The notes under the pieces: generated by a model
The model's input: only the letters and a program-made list of their open reading frames with translations
Told to the model about the DNA's origin: nothing
The model's database searches: none
In this document: piece by piece, positions 22,212-30,562 of the stretch
Numbering within the stretch: position 1 is the first letter of the stretch
How the letters are laid out: the number at the start of each line of letters is the position of its first letter
Source of the DNA: JBQTIM01 sp052388135
GTDB taxonomy: Bacteria > Elusimicrobiota > Elusimicrobia > FEN-1173
Direction of reading: 5' to 3'
Length of the DNA stretch: 30,562 nucleotides
NCBI GenBank assembly: GCA_052388135.1
Contig: JBQTIM010000109.1
Span: 1-30,562 of the forward strand
Translations under genes and position numbers: made by a program

Positions 22212-24818
22212 TTACCGGCCCCTGCCTTTGGCGGGTTCTTTGGTTTTATTGAACGCGATTTGACCGCGGGGGTCCAGGTCGGCTTCCAGGGCGGCGCCGT
22301 CTTGAAATTCGCCGGCCAAGAGTTGCTTGGCGAGAGGATCGATAATCGCCTTCTGAATGAGGCGCTTCAGGGGGCGCGCGCCGTAGGCGGGGTCGTAGCC
22401 TTCGCGGGCCAGGTAGGATCGGGCTTTTTCGGAGAGAGTCAGGGTAATGTTTTTCTCGGCCAGGCGTTTGCGGAGCTGGTCGAGCTGGATGTCCACGATC
22501 TTGGCGATGTGCTCCTCGCCCAGCTTGTGGAAGATGAGGGTTTCGTCCACGCGGTTGAGGAACTCGGGGCGGAAGCGCGCTTGCAGGGCCTCCACGACTT
22601 GGTGGCGGGCGGCCTCCTTGGAGGAGGATTCGGCCAGGAATTGGCCGCCGACGTTGGAGGTCATGATGAGGACGGAGTTTTTGAAGTCCACGGTGCGGCC
22701 CTGGCCGTCGGTGAGGCGGCCGTCGTCCATGACCTGCAGGAGGATGTTGAAGACGTCGGGGTGCGCCTTCTCGATTTCGTCCAGCAGGATCACGGCGTAG
22801 GGGCGGCGGCGCACGGTTTCCGTGAGTTGGCCGCCCTCTTCGTAACCGACGTAGCCCGGCGGGGCGCCGATGAGGCGGGAGACGGCGTGCTTCTCCATGT
22901 ATTCCGACATGTCCAGGCGGACCATGGCTTTTTCGTCATCGAAAAGGAACTCGGCCAGGGCGCGGGCCAGCTCGGTTTTGCCCACGCCCGTGGGGCCCAG
23001 GAACATGAAGACGCCCATGGGCCGGTTGGGGTCGGCCAAGCCGGAGCGGCTGCGGCGGATGGCGTCGGCCACGGCGCGGACGGCCTCTTCCTGGCCCACC
23101 ACGCGGCGGTGGAGGTTGTCCTCCATTTTTAGAAGTTTCTGCAGTTCGCTTTCCAGCATGCGGGAGACGGGAATGCCGGTCCACTTGGACACGACTTGGG
23201 CGATGTCCTCCTCGTCCACCTCTTCCTTGAGCATGCGGGTGGTTCTCTGAAGGGCCTCCAGGCGCGACTGGGCGGCGTCCAGCTCCTTTTGCAGGGCGGG
23301 CAGGCGGCCGTAGCGGAGCTCGGCGGCCTTGCCCAGGTCGCCGGCGCGCTCGGCGCGCTTCTCTTCCTCCTTCACTTCCTCGGCGCGGGCCTTGATCTCA
23401 CGGATGCGGCTCCAGGCGGCTTTTTCCGACTCCCAGTGTTTCTTCATGGACTCGGAGCGGTCCGTTAAATCCTTCAATTCCGCTTCAAGCTTTTTAAGAC
23501 GTTCTTTGGCCGCGGAGTCCTCTTCTTTCAAGAGGGCCTGCCGCTCGATCTCCAGCTGGCGGCGGCGGCGCTCCACCTCGTCCAGTTCCACGGGCATGGA
23601 ATCAATCTCCATGCGCAATCGGCTGGCGGCCTCGTCCACAAGGTCGATGGCCTTGTCGGGGAGGAAACGATCGGCGATGTAGCGGTGGGAAAGGGCCGCG
23701 GCCGCCACCAGGGCGGAGTCGGTGATGCGCACGCCGTGGTGGACCTCGTAGCGCTCTTTCAAGCCGCGCAGGATGGCCACGGTGTTTTCCACGTTGGGCT
23801 GGCCCACCGTGACGGGTTGGAAGCGCCGCTCCAGGGCGGCGTCTTTTTCGATGTGCTTGCGGTATTCGTCCAGCGTGGTGGCGCCCACACAGCGCAGCTC
23901 TCCCCGGGCCAGCATGGGCTTGAGGAGGTTGGCGGCGTCCACGGCGCCTTCGGCGGCGCCGGCCCCCACCAGGGTGTGGAGCTCGTCTATGAAGAGGATG
24001 ATGCCGCCGCCCGCGTCGGAGATTTCCTTCAGCACGGCCTTCAGCCTGTCCTCGAACTCGCCGCGGTACTTGGCCCCGGCGATGAGGGCGCCCAAATCCA
24101 AGGCCCAGACTCTCTTTGACTTCAAACCTTCCGGCACGTCGCCGGAGACCACGCGCTGGGCCAGGCCTTCCACGATGGCCGTCTTGCCCACGCCGGGCTC
24201 TCCGATGAGCACCGGGTTGTTTTTCGTGCGGCGCGAAAGCACTTGGATCACGCGCCGGATTTCCTCGTCCCGGCCGATGACGGGGTCCAGCTTGCCGCGC
24301 CGCGCCAGGTCCGTGAGGTCGCGGCCGTATTTTTCCAGGGCGCGGTATTTGTCCTCGGGGCTGGGGTCGGTGACGCGGTGGGAGCCGCGCAGGCCCGACA
24401 TGGCCTGCAGGGCCCGCTCCCGGGTGACGCCGTGGCGTTTCAGAATCTCGGCCGCGGCATCGTTTTCCAGGGACAAGAGGGCCAGGAGGATGTGCTCCGT
24501 GGAAACGTATTCGTCGCCCAAGGCTTTGGCCTCATCCTCGGATTTCAGCAAGGTCTCCCGGAAGGCGGGCGACACGGACAGCTGGACCCCGCCGCGCACC
24601 TCGGGCAGCTTGTCCAAACCGGCCAGGGCGTCGCCCTTGACGGCGGCCGCGGGCGCGCCCATCTTGCTCAAAATTTCCGGCACGAGCTGATCGGGCACCT
24701 CCAGGCAGGCCGCCAAAAGGTGCAGGGCTTCCACCCGGGCGTGATGCCCGCGCTCCGCCCGCGCCTGAGCGTCTTGAAGAACGGACTGGGCTTTGAGAGT
24801 GAATTTCTCGGGGTTCAT
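22212..24818 (-). CDS. clpB: ATP-dependent disaggregase ClpB
   Basis: 868 residues, the usual length for full ClpB, with GGGAG before the ATG. The N domain (1-145) includes the Clp_N repeats (TLKAQSVLQDAQ, STEHILLALL). NBD1 has Walker A GEPGVGKT (206-213). A long coiled-coil middle domain (about 405-530, rich in Glu, Lys, Arg) separates it from NBD2 with GPTGVGKT (608-615), followed by VRLDMSEYMEKHAVSRLIGAPPGYVGYEEGG and an intact C-terminal domain. The middle domain distinguishes ClpB from ClpA/ClpC and is needed with DnaK to extract proteins from aggregates in the cytoplasm. No tripeptide for ClpP docking is needed or apparent. Expression is very likely heat-inducible through the CIRCE operator upstream. 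The AT-rich gene at 21471-22199 follows 12 bases later. Confidence 0.97.
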   Translation of the reverse strand: MNPEKFTLKAQSVLQDAQARAERGHHARVEALHLLAACLEVPDQLVPEILSKMGAPAAAVKGDALAGLDKLPEVRGGVQLSVSPAFRETLLKSEDEAKALGDEYVSTEHILLALLSLENDAAAEILKRHGVTRERALQAMSGLRGSHRVTDPSPEDKYRALEKYGRDLTDLARRGKLDPVIGRDEEIRRVIQVLSRRTKNNPVLIGEPGVGKTAIVEGLAQRVVSGDVPEGLKSKRVWALDLGALIAGAKYRGEFEDRLKAVLKEISDAGGGIILFIDELHTLVGAGAAEGAVDAANLLKPMLARGELRCVGATTLDEYRKHIEKDAALERRFQPVTVGQPNVENTVAILRGLKERYEVHHGVRITDSALVAAAALSHRYIADRFLPDKAIDLVDEAASRLRMEIDSMPVELDEVERRRRQLEIERQALLKEEDSAAKERLKKLEAELKDLTDRSESMKKHWESEKAAWSRIREIKARAEEVKEEEKRAERAGDLGKAAELRYGRLPALQKELDAAQSRLEALQRTTRMLKEEVDEEDIAQVVSKWTGIPVSRMLESELQKLLKMEDNLHRRVVGQEEAVRAVADAIRRSRSGLADPNRPMGVFMFLGPTGVGKTELARALAEFLFDDEKAMVRLDMSEYMEKHAVSRLIGAPPGYVGYEEGGQLTETVRRRPYAVILLDEIEKAHPDVFNILLQVMDDGRLTDGQGRTVDFKNSVLIMTSNVGGQFLAESSSKEAARHQVVEALQARFRPEFLNRVDETLIFHKLGEEHIAKIVDIQLDQLRKRLAEKNITLTLSEKARSYLAREGYDPAYGARPLKRLIQKAIIDPLAKQLLAGEFQDGAALEADLDPRGQIAFNKTKEPAKGRGR

Positions 24819-24866
24819 AAAATCTCCCTGGCGCGCCGAAGCATGGGAAATGCGGCCGCATTCATA

Positions 24867-24893
24867 TTAGCACTCGCGTCCATACAGTGCTAA
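24867..24893 (-). promoter_or_regulatory. CIRCE operator (HrcA binding site)
   Basis: TTAGCACTC (24867-24875), nine bases, then CAGTGCTAA (24885-24893) match the consensus TTAGCACTC-N9-GAGTGCTAA with a single mismatch. It sits about 50 bases upstream of clpB, overlapping the -10 box and the predicted transcription start, where bound HrcA would block initiation. hrcA itself is not in the window. Confidence 0.93.
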
Positions 24894-24921
24894 TATAGCA
24901 TGAGAAGTTTGATGGTGTCAA
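24892..24921 (-). promoter_or_regulatory. Sigma70-type promoter of clpB
   Basis: On the minus strand TTGACA (24921-24916) and TATATT (24897-24892) are 18 bases apart. The -10 shares bases with the CIRCE right arm, and the predicted start near 24885 falls inside the operator, the usual layout for HrcA-repressed genes. Confidence 0.8.
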
Positions 24922-24939
24922 GAGAGAGAAAGAAGGTCC

Positions 24940-26845
<1,906 letters not shown>

Positions 26846-26868
<23 letters not shown>

Positions 26869-27508
26869 CGCCGTCTCCTCCCCTCGGCTCGGCCACGGGG
26901 CAGCCGTAAACGGGAGTGGAGGCTCCCGCCGCCCGCCGCCCCGCCGTCAAAACGCTGGCCAGGCGCCGAATCCCCGGGTTGTCGGCCTCCCCGCCGCGCC
27001 GGTCCGTGATCCCTCCGCGGAAGATTTCGTTTCCCGCCGGATCGTACACCAGGACGGTCCCCGACGTTTCGGCCCCGAACCGGCGGGCTTCGGCGCCGTC
27101 CGGATCAAAACGGATGCGGGCCTTGGGGATCTGGCGAAGGGCGCGAAGCGTGGGGCCTTCCGCCCAGGCGCCTCGGTCGGCAGCGTCGGCCGGGACGTAG
27201 CAGGAAACGAGAACCTCCGCGTCGCGGGACGCCGTCACCTTGGCCAACTGGCGGACGCTGGCTTCGGTGCAGCCGCAGCGGGGATGCATGAAGAACAGGA
27301 GGGCGGGCTTGCCGGCGCGCTTCTCGAGGGTCGTCCCCTCGGGCCAGCCGGACCGCGCGGCGCCCAGGCCGCCGGGCTTGTAATCGTAGCCCATGGCGGC
27401 GTATATCCCCGCCAGGCATGCGGCGAACCACAAGGCGCCCATGGGCCAGCCTCGGCGGCGCCGCGGCCGAGAAGATCTTGTTGGGAACGGGGGCTTGGTT
27501 TTATCCAT
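26846..27508 (-). CDS. RedB-like thioredoxin-fold protein, membrane anchored
   Basis: 220 residues. A basic N-terminus (to 20) and one hydrophobic helix (about 22-40) suggest an anchor with the rest outside the cytoplasm. The body has a thioredoxin-like pattern: ALLFFMHPRCGCTEASVRQLAKV with the CxC pair Cys78-Cys80 instead of CxxC, TVLVYDPAGNEIFRGGIT, then DRRGGEADNPG and a near C-terminal TPVYGCPV with Cys201. These match proteins annotated RedB, a thiol-disulfide family of unclear substrate, as remembered. Its stop lies 23 bases inside the histidine kinase gene downstream, so the two are translationally coupled and probably form one redox or metal-sensing unit. The ribosome site is weak; Met23 is a possible alternative start but would shorten the anchor's flank. 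Confidence 0.8.
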
Positions 27509-27595
27509 GTTTCTTGCGCGAACGGGGTTTCAGTAGATGTTTTCCCTTTCGGCGAGGAGTCGAGACGGCCGCATCGGGAAGAAGTCCTGCAGGCG

Positions 27596-27625
27596 AAAAA
27601 AGGCGTCGAAAAGCGGCTTTTCAAC
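27596..27625 (-). terminator. Possible terminator or attenuator in the RedB-kinase leader
   Basis: On the minus strand GTTGAAAAG and CTTTTCGAC pair with one GU around a CCG loop (27625-27605). After GCC come six T (27601-27596). The stem is AT-rich, so it is weak. If the promoter at 27632-27660 is real, the hairpin begins almost at the transcription start, which argues for terminating upstream transcription instead. Confidence 0.4.
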
Positions 27626-27631
27626 TCCTAA

Positions 27632-27660
27632 AAAATAGCAGTTTTTCCGCCCGGACTCAA
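27632..27660 (-). promoter_or_regulatory. Sigma70-like promoter candidate for the RedB-kinase pair
   Basis: On the minus strand TTGAGT (27660-27655), 17 bases, then TATTTT (27637-27632). Spacing is ideal and each box differs from consensus at two or fewer positions. It lies about 124 bases before the RedB-like start codon. Confidence 0.5.
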
Positions 27661-27690
27661 TAGAAAACCATCGCCTCCGGGTTTCGCAGG

Positions 27691-27715
27691 CGAGCCGCCG
27701 GAGGCTCGTTTTATT
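27691..27715 (+). terminator. Plus-strand terminator-like hairpin
   Basis: CGAGCC (27691-27696) pairs with GGCTCG (27703-27708) around GCCGGA, followed by TTTTATTT. No plus-strand gene precedes it within the intergenic region, so either an unannotated plus-strand RNA ends here or the match is incidental. An alternative 8-bp stem, GCCTCCGG (27673-27680) with CCGGAGGC (27698-27705), competes with it. Confidence 0.45.
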
Positions 27716-27720
27716 TACGA

Positions 27721-27749
27721 CAAAAGGGCTTTCACTTTACAGCGAAAGC
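27721..27749 (-). terminator. Possible terminator after the membrane glycosyltransferase
   Basis: On the minus strand GCTTTCGC and GTGAAAGC pair (one GU) around TGTAAA (27749-27728), followed by CCTTTTG. It lies 68 bases after the glycosyltransferase stop. The T-run is short, so confidence is low. Confidence 0.4.
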
Positions 27750-27816
27750 GGCCGGATGGGCGCCCGTGGCCGGCGGCGGGTCCGCCCGGGCCGTTAAGTT
27801 CCTTGCCGATTCCGTT

Positions 27817-29622
27817 TCACGGGATCGGCGGCAGGGCATAGAGGGAAAACGGGCCCTGCCGCGTCACGACAGCCGATTTCGATAGGAGTTCGGTCAGCAT
27901 TGTTCCGCCGTCCGCCCTCCAGTCGATTCGATTGCCGGCCACCAGGACGTGCGTGATGCCGTGGATCCGCCACCGGCGGGCCATATCCAGGGGATCGGCG
28001 ACGCCGTCGTAAGAAACGAACTTCTGGCTCACCGGATCGCCCCAGATGTAGGAGCGATCGAGGTAAAATCCCCGAGTTTCGTTCAACAAAAGAACGCGCG
28101 CGTTGCGGTCGAGACGCTCGTTGATCCAGGCCGATACGGGATAAATGTCCAAAGACCGCCGCAGGTGCTCCTCTGGCGAAACAAGGCCGCAGGCCACCTT
28201 CATTTTCTCGACAACGCGCCCATCCATCCCGCGAACGCCGAACCAAATCAAAAGCCCGGCCAGGGGCAGGGCCGCCCAGCGTCGCCCTCCCCTCGCTCTC
28301 GCCAGGCCGGCCAAGGAAGCGGCGGCCGTCAAGGAGAGAAGCGGGTAGAGAGGCGTCAGGTACCGGATGGATTGCGGCATCGCAAACAAATAGAGCGTGA
28401 AATAGACGGCCGCGGACCAGAGGGCCAGATGTCCGCGCCGGCCCAGGGCGCGCCGGCCATAAACGGCTCCCAACCCCAGGGTGACGGGCACGAGGAATGA
28501 AGAAAAGGGATCCCCTTCCCTCCGGATGGCCAGGAAGCCGGAAAATTTGCGCGCGGCGGCATCGGTCCAGGACGATCCGCCGGCGTACTCGGCGCCCCAG
28601 CGCAGCCATTTCTCCGTCTGGGCGGCGTCCCAGTAAAGCCCGCCGAACATTCGATGAGCCAGCGGCCAAATGGGATTGCCCGTCTCCATCTGGCTGCGGA
28701 TCAGCCAGGGAAGCATGAGAAGGACGCCCGCCGCTCCGGCCAGGGCCAAATCTCCGATCCGCGCCGGGCGCTTCCTGTTTCCGAACAGCCAAACGCCGGT
28801 CAATACCGCCGCCAGCCAGGCCATCCCCGTCAGTTTCACGGAACCGGCGCAGCCGCCCATCAATCCCGCCAGGATCAACCAAAATCTTCGGCCGGTTTCT
28901 TGATAGCGCCAGGCGGCGTAAAGGGTCATAAGGGCGTAAAAACAGAGCGCGAGGTCGATGAGGGCCGTCACGGACAATATCTGGAAAAGGGGCTGCAAAG
29001 AAAGAACGGCCGCGGCGGCCAGTCCGACGCGCGCGTTCCAGGCCGTCGTTCCCACGCGGTAAACCCAAAGGGCGCACAACACGGCCATGAACCATTGCAC
29101 GGTTTGGGCGGCCTGGGGCTGACCCGCGCTGAGGCCGGGAAGATAAAGCATCTGCATAAGGGCGGGCCATTGCGACGTGTTGTTGTAGGGAACGAAGGAA
29201 ATGGCGCCTTGCTGAAGATACAGTTTCGGCAGCGCCAGGTGATAAGACAGCGCGTCGTAAGCCACAGGAGGAGCGCCGGCGGCGGCGCCCAGAAGGGCCG
29301 CGTAAAAAAACAAGCCCGCCGCCGCCAATTGCTCCCCGCGTCCCAAGGACAGGCGGAAGAACTTTTTTCCCGTGAACAAGCGGAAAAGGCCGGGCCAGGC
29401 CAGGACGCCCGGAAGGCCCGCCCACGCCCAAACGGTCGTCCATGTCAGGTGTCCCGCCCAGCCGGTGAAATAGAGCCCGAACCCCAGCACGGCCAGACCG
29501 CACGCCAGCGTGAAGCCGGCGTATTCCCAACCGTCGAATTGTCCGCGATGGAACCGCAGGATCCCGCTTCCGATGGCCCAGGCGGAGAGAAGGAGGAGGA
29601 GAAGGACCGGAAATCCGGCCAT
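27817..29622 (-). CDS. Multi-pass membrane glycosyltransferase, GT39/ArnT-like superfamily
   Basis: 601 residues with about twelve hydrophobic segments. An N-terminal extension of two to three helices precedes the key loop APPVAYDALSYHLALPKLYL (116-135), which has the Asp123 and YH-x-LPK pattern common in ArnT-like polyprenyl-phosphate-dependent enzymes. SVTALIDLALCFYALMTLYAAWRY, GSVKLTGMAWL, and RYLTPLYPLLSL are also typical of this group. The soluble C-terminal 130 residues resemble the tail of similar proteins (NETRGFYLDRSYIWGDP, GITHVLVAGN). It would use a lipid-phosphate sugar donor on the outer face of the inner membrane. It starts 3 bases after the comM stop, so it is probably co-transcribed with comM. 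It is not closely similar to the tandem pair at 14395-17710. Donor and acceptor are unknown. Confidence 0.83.
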   Translation of the reverse strand: MAGFPVLLLLLLSAWAIGSGILRFHRGQFDGWEYAGFTLACGLAVLGFGLYFTGWAGHLTWTTVWAWAGLPGVLAWPGLFRLFTGKKFFRLSLGRGEQLAAAGLFFYAALLGAAAGAPPVAYDALSYHLALPKLYLQQGAISFVPYNNTSQWPALMQMLYLPGLSAGQPQAAQTVQWFMAVLCALWVYRVGTTAWNARVGLAAAAVLSLQPLFQILSVTALIDLALCFYALMTLYAAWRYQETGRRFWLILAGLMGGCAGSVKLTGMAWLAAVLTGVWLFGNRKRPARIGDLALAGAAGVLLMLPWLIRSQMETGNPIWPLAHRMFGGLYWDAAQTEKWLRWGAEYAGGSSWTDAAARKFSGFLAIRREGDPFSSFLVPVTLGLGAVYGRRALGRRGHLALWSAAVYFTLYLFAMPQSIRYLTPLYPLLSLTAAASLAGLARARGGRRWAALPLAGLLIWFGVRGMDGRVVEKMKVACGLVSPEEHLRRSLDIYPVSAWINERLDRNARVLLLNETRGFYLDRSYIWGDPVSQKFVSYDGVADPLDMARRWRIHGITHVLVAGNRIDWRADGGTMLTELLSKSAVVTRQGPFSLYALPPIP

Positions 29623-29625
29623 CCG

Positions 29626-30562
29626 CTAGGAAACGGGCCGGTCCAGGGAGCGGTAGGCCACGGCTTCGGCCAGGTGGTTTTCTTGAACGCGCTCCTCGCC
29701 GGCCAGGTCCGCCAGGGTGCGGGCCACCTTGAGGACCCGGTCCAGGGAGCGGGCGGAAAAACCCAGGCGGGACACGGCCGCCTTCAGCAGGTTTTTGCCG
29801 GCGGCGTCCAGCTTGCAGTGGGCCTTGACCTGCCGGGCGTCCATCTGGGCGTTGTAAAAAATCCCCGAGCCCCGGAAGCGGTCCGCCTGCCGCCGGCGGG
29901 CCTCCGCCACCCGCGCGCGCACGGCGGCGGAACTTTCGGCGGGGGCGGCGTCCTCCGTCAGTTCCGCCAGCTTGAGGGCGGGAACGTCCACGTGGAGGTC
30001 GATGCGGTCCAGCAGAGGGCCCGACACCTTCGACCGATACTTCTGGACTTGGAACGGCGCGCACACGCAGGGCCGGTCCGGGTGGCCGGCGAAGCCGCAG
30101 GGGCAAGGGTTCATGGCGGCGACGAGCATGAACCGCGCCGGAAACGTGAGAGAGCTCGCGGCCCGGGCGATGGTGACGCAACCGTCCTCCAGGGGCTGGC
30201 GCAGAACCTCCAGCACGTCGCGGTTGAATTCCGGCAGCTCGTCGAGGAACAGCACGCCGTGGTGGGCCAGGGAAACCTCCCCCGGTCTTGGGTGAGCGCC
30301 GCCGCCCACCAGGGCCACGTCGGAAATGGTGTGATGCGGGCTGCGAAACGGCCGGGCCGTCAGCAAAGGCCGGCCGCGGGCCAGCAGGCCGGCCACGGAA
30401 TGGATCTTGGCGGCTTCCAAGGATTCCTCGAACCCCATGGGCGGCAGGATCCCCGGCACGCGCTTGGCCAGCATGGTCTTGCCCGAGCCGGGCGGGCCGA
30501 TCATGAGGACGTTGTGGCCGCCGGCGGCCGCCGTTTCCAGAGCGCGCCGGGCGAACATCTGG
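29626..30562 (-). CDS. comM: ComM/YifB Mg-chelatase-like AAA+ protein (5' partial)
   Basis: The C-terminal 311 codons are visible. The frame stays open through the window edge (Gln precedes the apparent Met), and ComM is usually about 500 residues, so roughly 190 N-terminal residues lie outside. Visible are Walker A GPPGSGKT (about 21-28 from the apparent Met), HHTISDVALVGGG, Walker B LFLDELPEF, MNPCPCGFAGHPDRPCVC, a cysteine-rich loop that may bind metal, and LLDRIDLHVDVP. The Mg_chelatase C-terminal domain follows, with LGFSARSLDRVLKVARTLADL. ComM is a hexameric helicase that promotes branch migration during natural transformation in species studied. Other family members are named YifB. The next gene begins 3 bases later. 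Confidence 0.95.
   Translation of the reverse strand, partial: QMFARRALETAAAGGHNVLMIGPPGSGKTMLAKRVPGILPPMGFEESLEAAKIHSVAGLLARGRPLLTARPFRSPHHTISDVALVGGGAHPRPGEVSLAHHGVLFLDELPEFNRDVLEVLRQPLEDGCVTIARAASSLTFPARFMLVAAMNPCPCGFAGHPDRPCVCAPFQVQKYRSKVSGPLLDRIDLHVDVPALKLAELTEDAAPAESSAAVRARVAEARRRQADRFRGSGIFYNAQMDARQVKAHCKLDAAGKNLLKAAVSRLGFSARSLDRVLKVARTLADLAGEERVQENHLAEAVAYRSLDRPVS

Larger units (their letters stand above)
27509..27816. other. 308-base intergenic region with several signals, no gene
   Basis: No credible coding frame is present. On the minus strand it holds a promoter candidate (27632-27660) and a hairpin followed by six T (27596-27625). A second minus-strand hairpin lies at 27721-27749. 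On the plus strand there is a hairpin followed by TTTTATTT (27691-27715). The segment 27671-27708 can fold in three mutually exclusive ways: TCGCCT/AGGCGA, GCCTCCGG/CCGGAGGC and CGAGCC/GGCTCG. No known riboswitch was recognised. Confidence 0.6.

Noticed and set aside
27671..27715. Known riboswitch (for example c-di-GMP type I)
   Set aside because: Some short strings resemble parts of the GEMM consensus, but the required paired core and its order are absent on both strands.
27794..30181. Minus-strand frame of 795 codons overlapping the membrane glycosyltransferase and comM
   Set aside because: It is out of frame with two well-supported genes, and its product is a low-complexity Arg/Gly/Pro sequence.

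Overview
The window is a GC-rich bacterial chromosome segment. Its one visibly AT-rich patch lies at about 21460-22205. The organism cannot be fixed from sequence alone. A secreted protein ending in a FlgD-type Ig-like domain, a HrcA/CIRCE-controlled clpB, a RedB-like thioredoxin protein next to a hybrid histidine kinase, and many membrane glycosyltransferases of the GT39/ArnT type would fit a Gram-negative, deep-branching lineage such as Elusimicrobiota. That placement is inference. No rRNA, tRNA, CRISPR array, transposase or integrase was seen.

Left part (1-18657, plus strand): a surface-glycan region. It opens with a 5'-truncated membrane glycosyltransferase (3-1496) and a secreted lectin-like multidomain protein (1647-3335). 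Next comes a short intergenic unit with its own promoter and intrinsic terminator, which is a candidate small RNA or leader (3357-3482). A tightly packed gene run follows: a GT2 polyprenyl-phosphate-type transferase, a GT4 transferase, an AsnB-type amidotransferase, a SAM methyltransferase, a divergent glycerol-3-phosphate-dehydrogenase-like flavoprotein, an extended SDR, an LPG-synthase-TM/UPF0104 membrane protein, a hexapeptide acyltransferase, a membrane-anchored alpha/beta hydrolase, two tandem paralogous GT39-like enzymes and a UDP-glucuronate-4-epimerase-like SDR. ATGA overlaps and very short gaps suggest one or a few operons. Together the genes look able to make, modify and perhaps transport a decorated glycolipid or polysaccharide. 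Two of the enzymes appear to lack residues their families normally need.

Middle part (18663-22199): an orphan receiver-only response regulator (minus), a Upf1/IGHMBP2-like SF1 helicase (plus), a 350-base mosaic of palindromic repeats, and an AT-rich gene (minus) with a HEPN-like RNLVHPG motif. This last gene starts 12 bases after the clpB stop codon.

Right part (22212-30562, minus strand): clpB behind a near-perfect CIRCE operator overlapping a sigma70-type promoter; a hybrid histidine kinase with a histidine-rich membrane sensor, overlapped by an upstream RedB-like thioredoxin-fold gene; a 308-base intergenic region with a promoter candidate and several competing hairpins; another membrane glycosyltransferase; and the 3' two thirds of comM, which runs off the window end.
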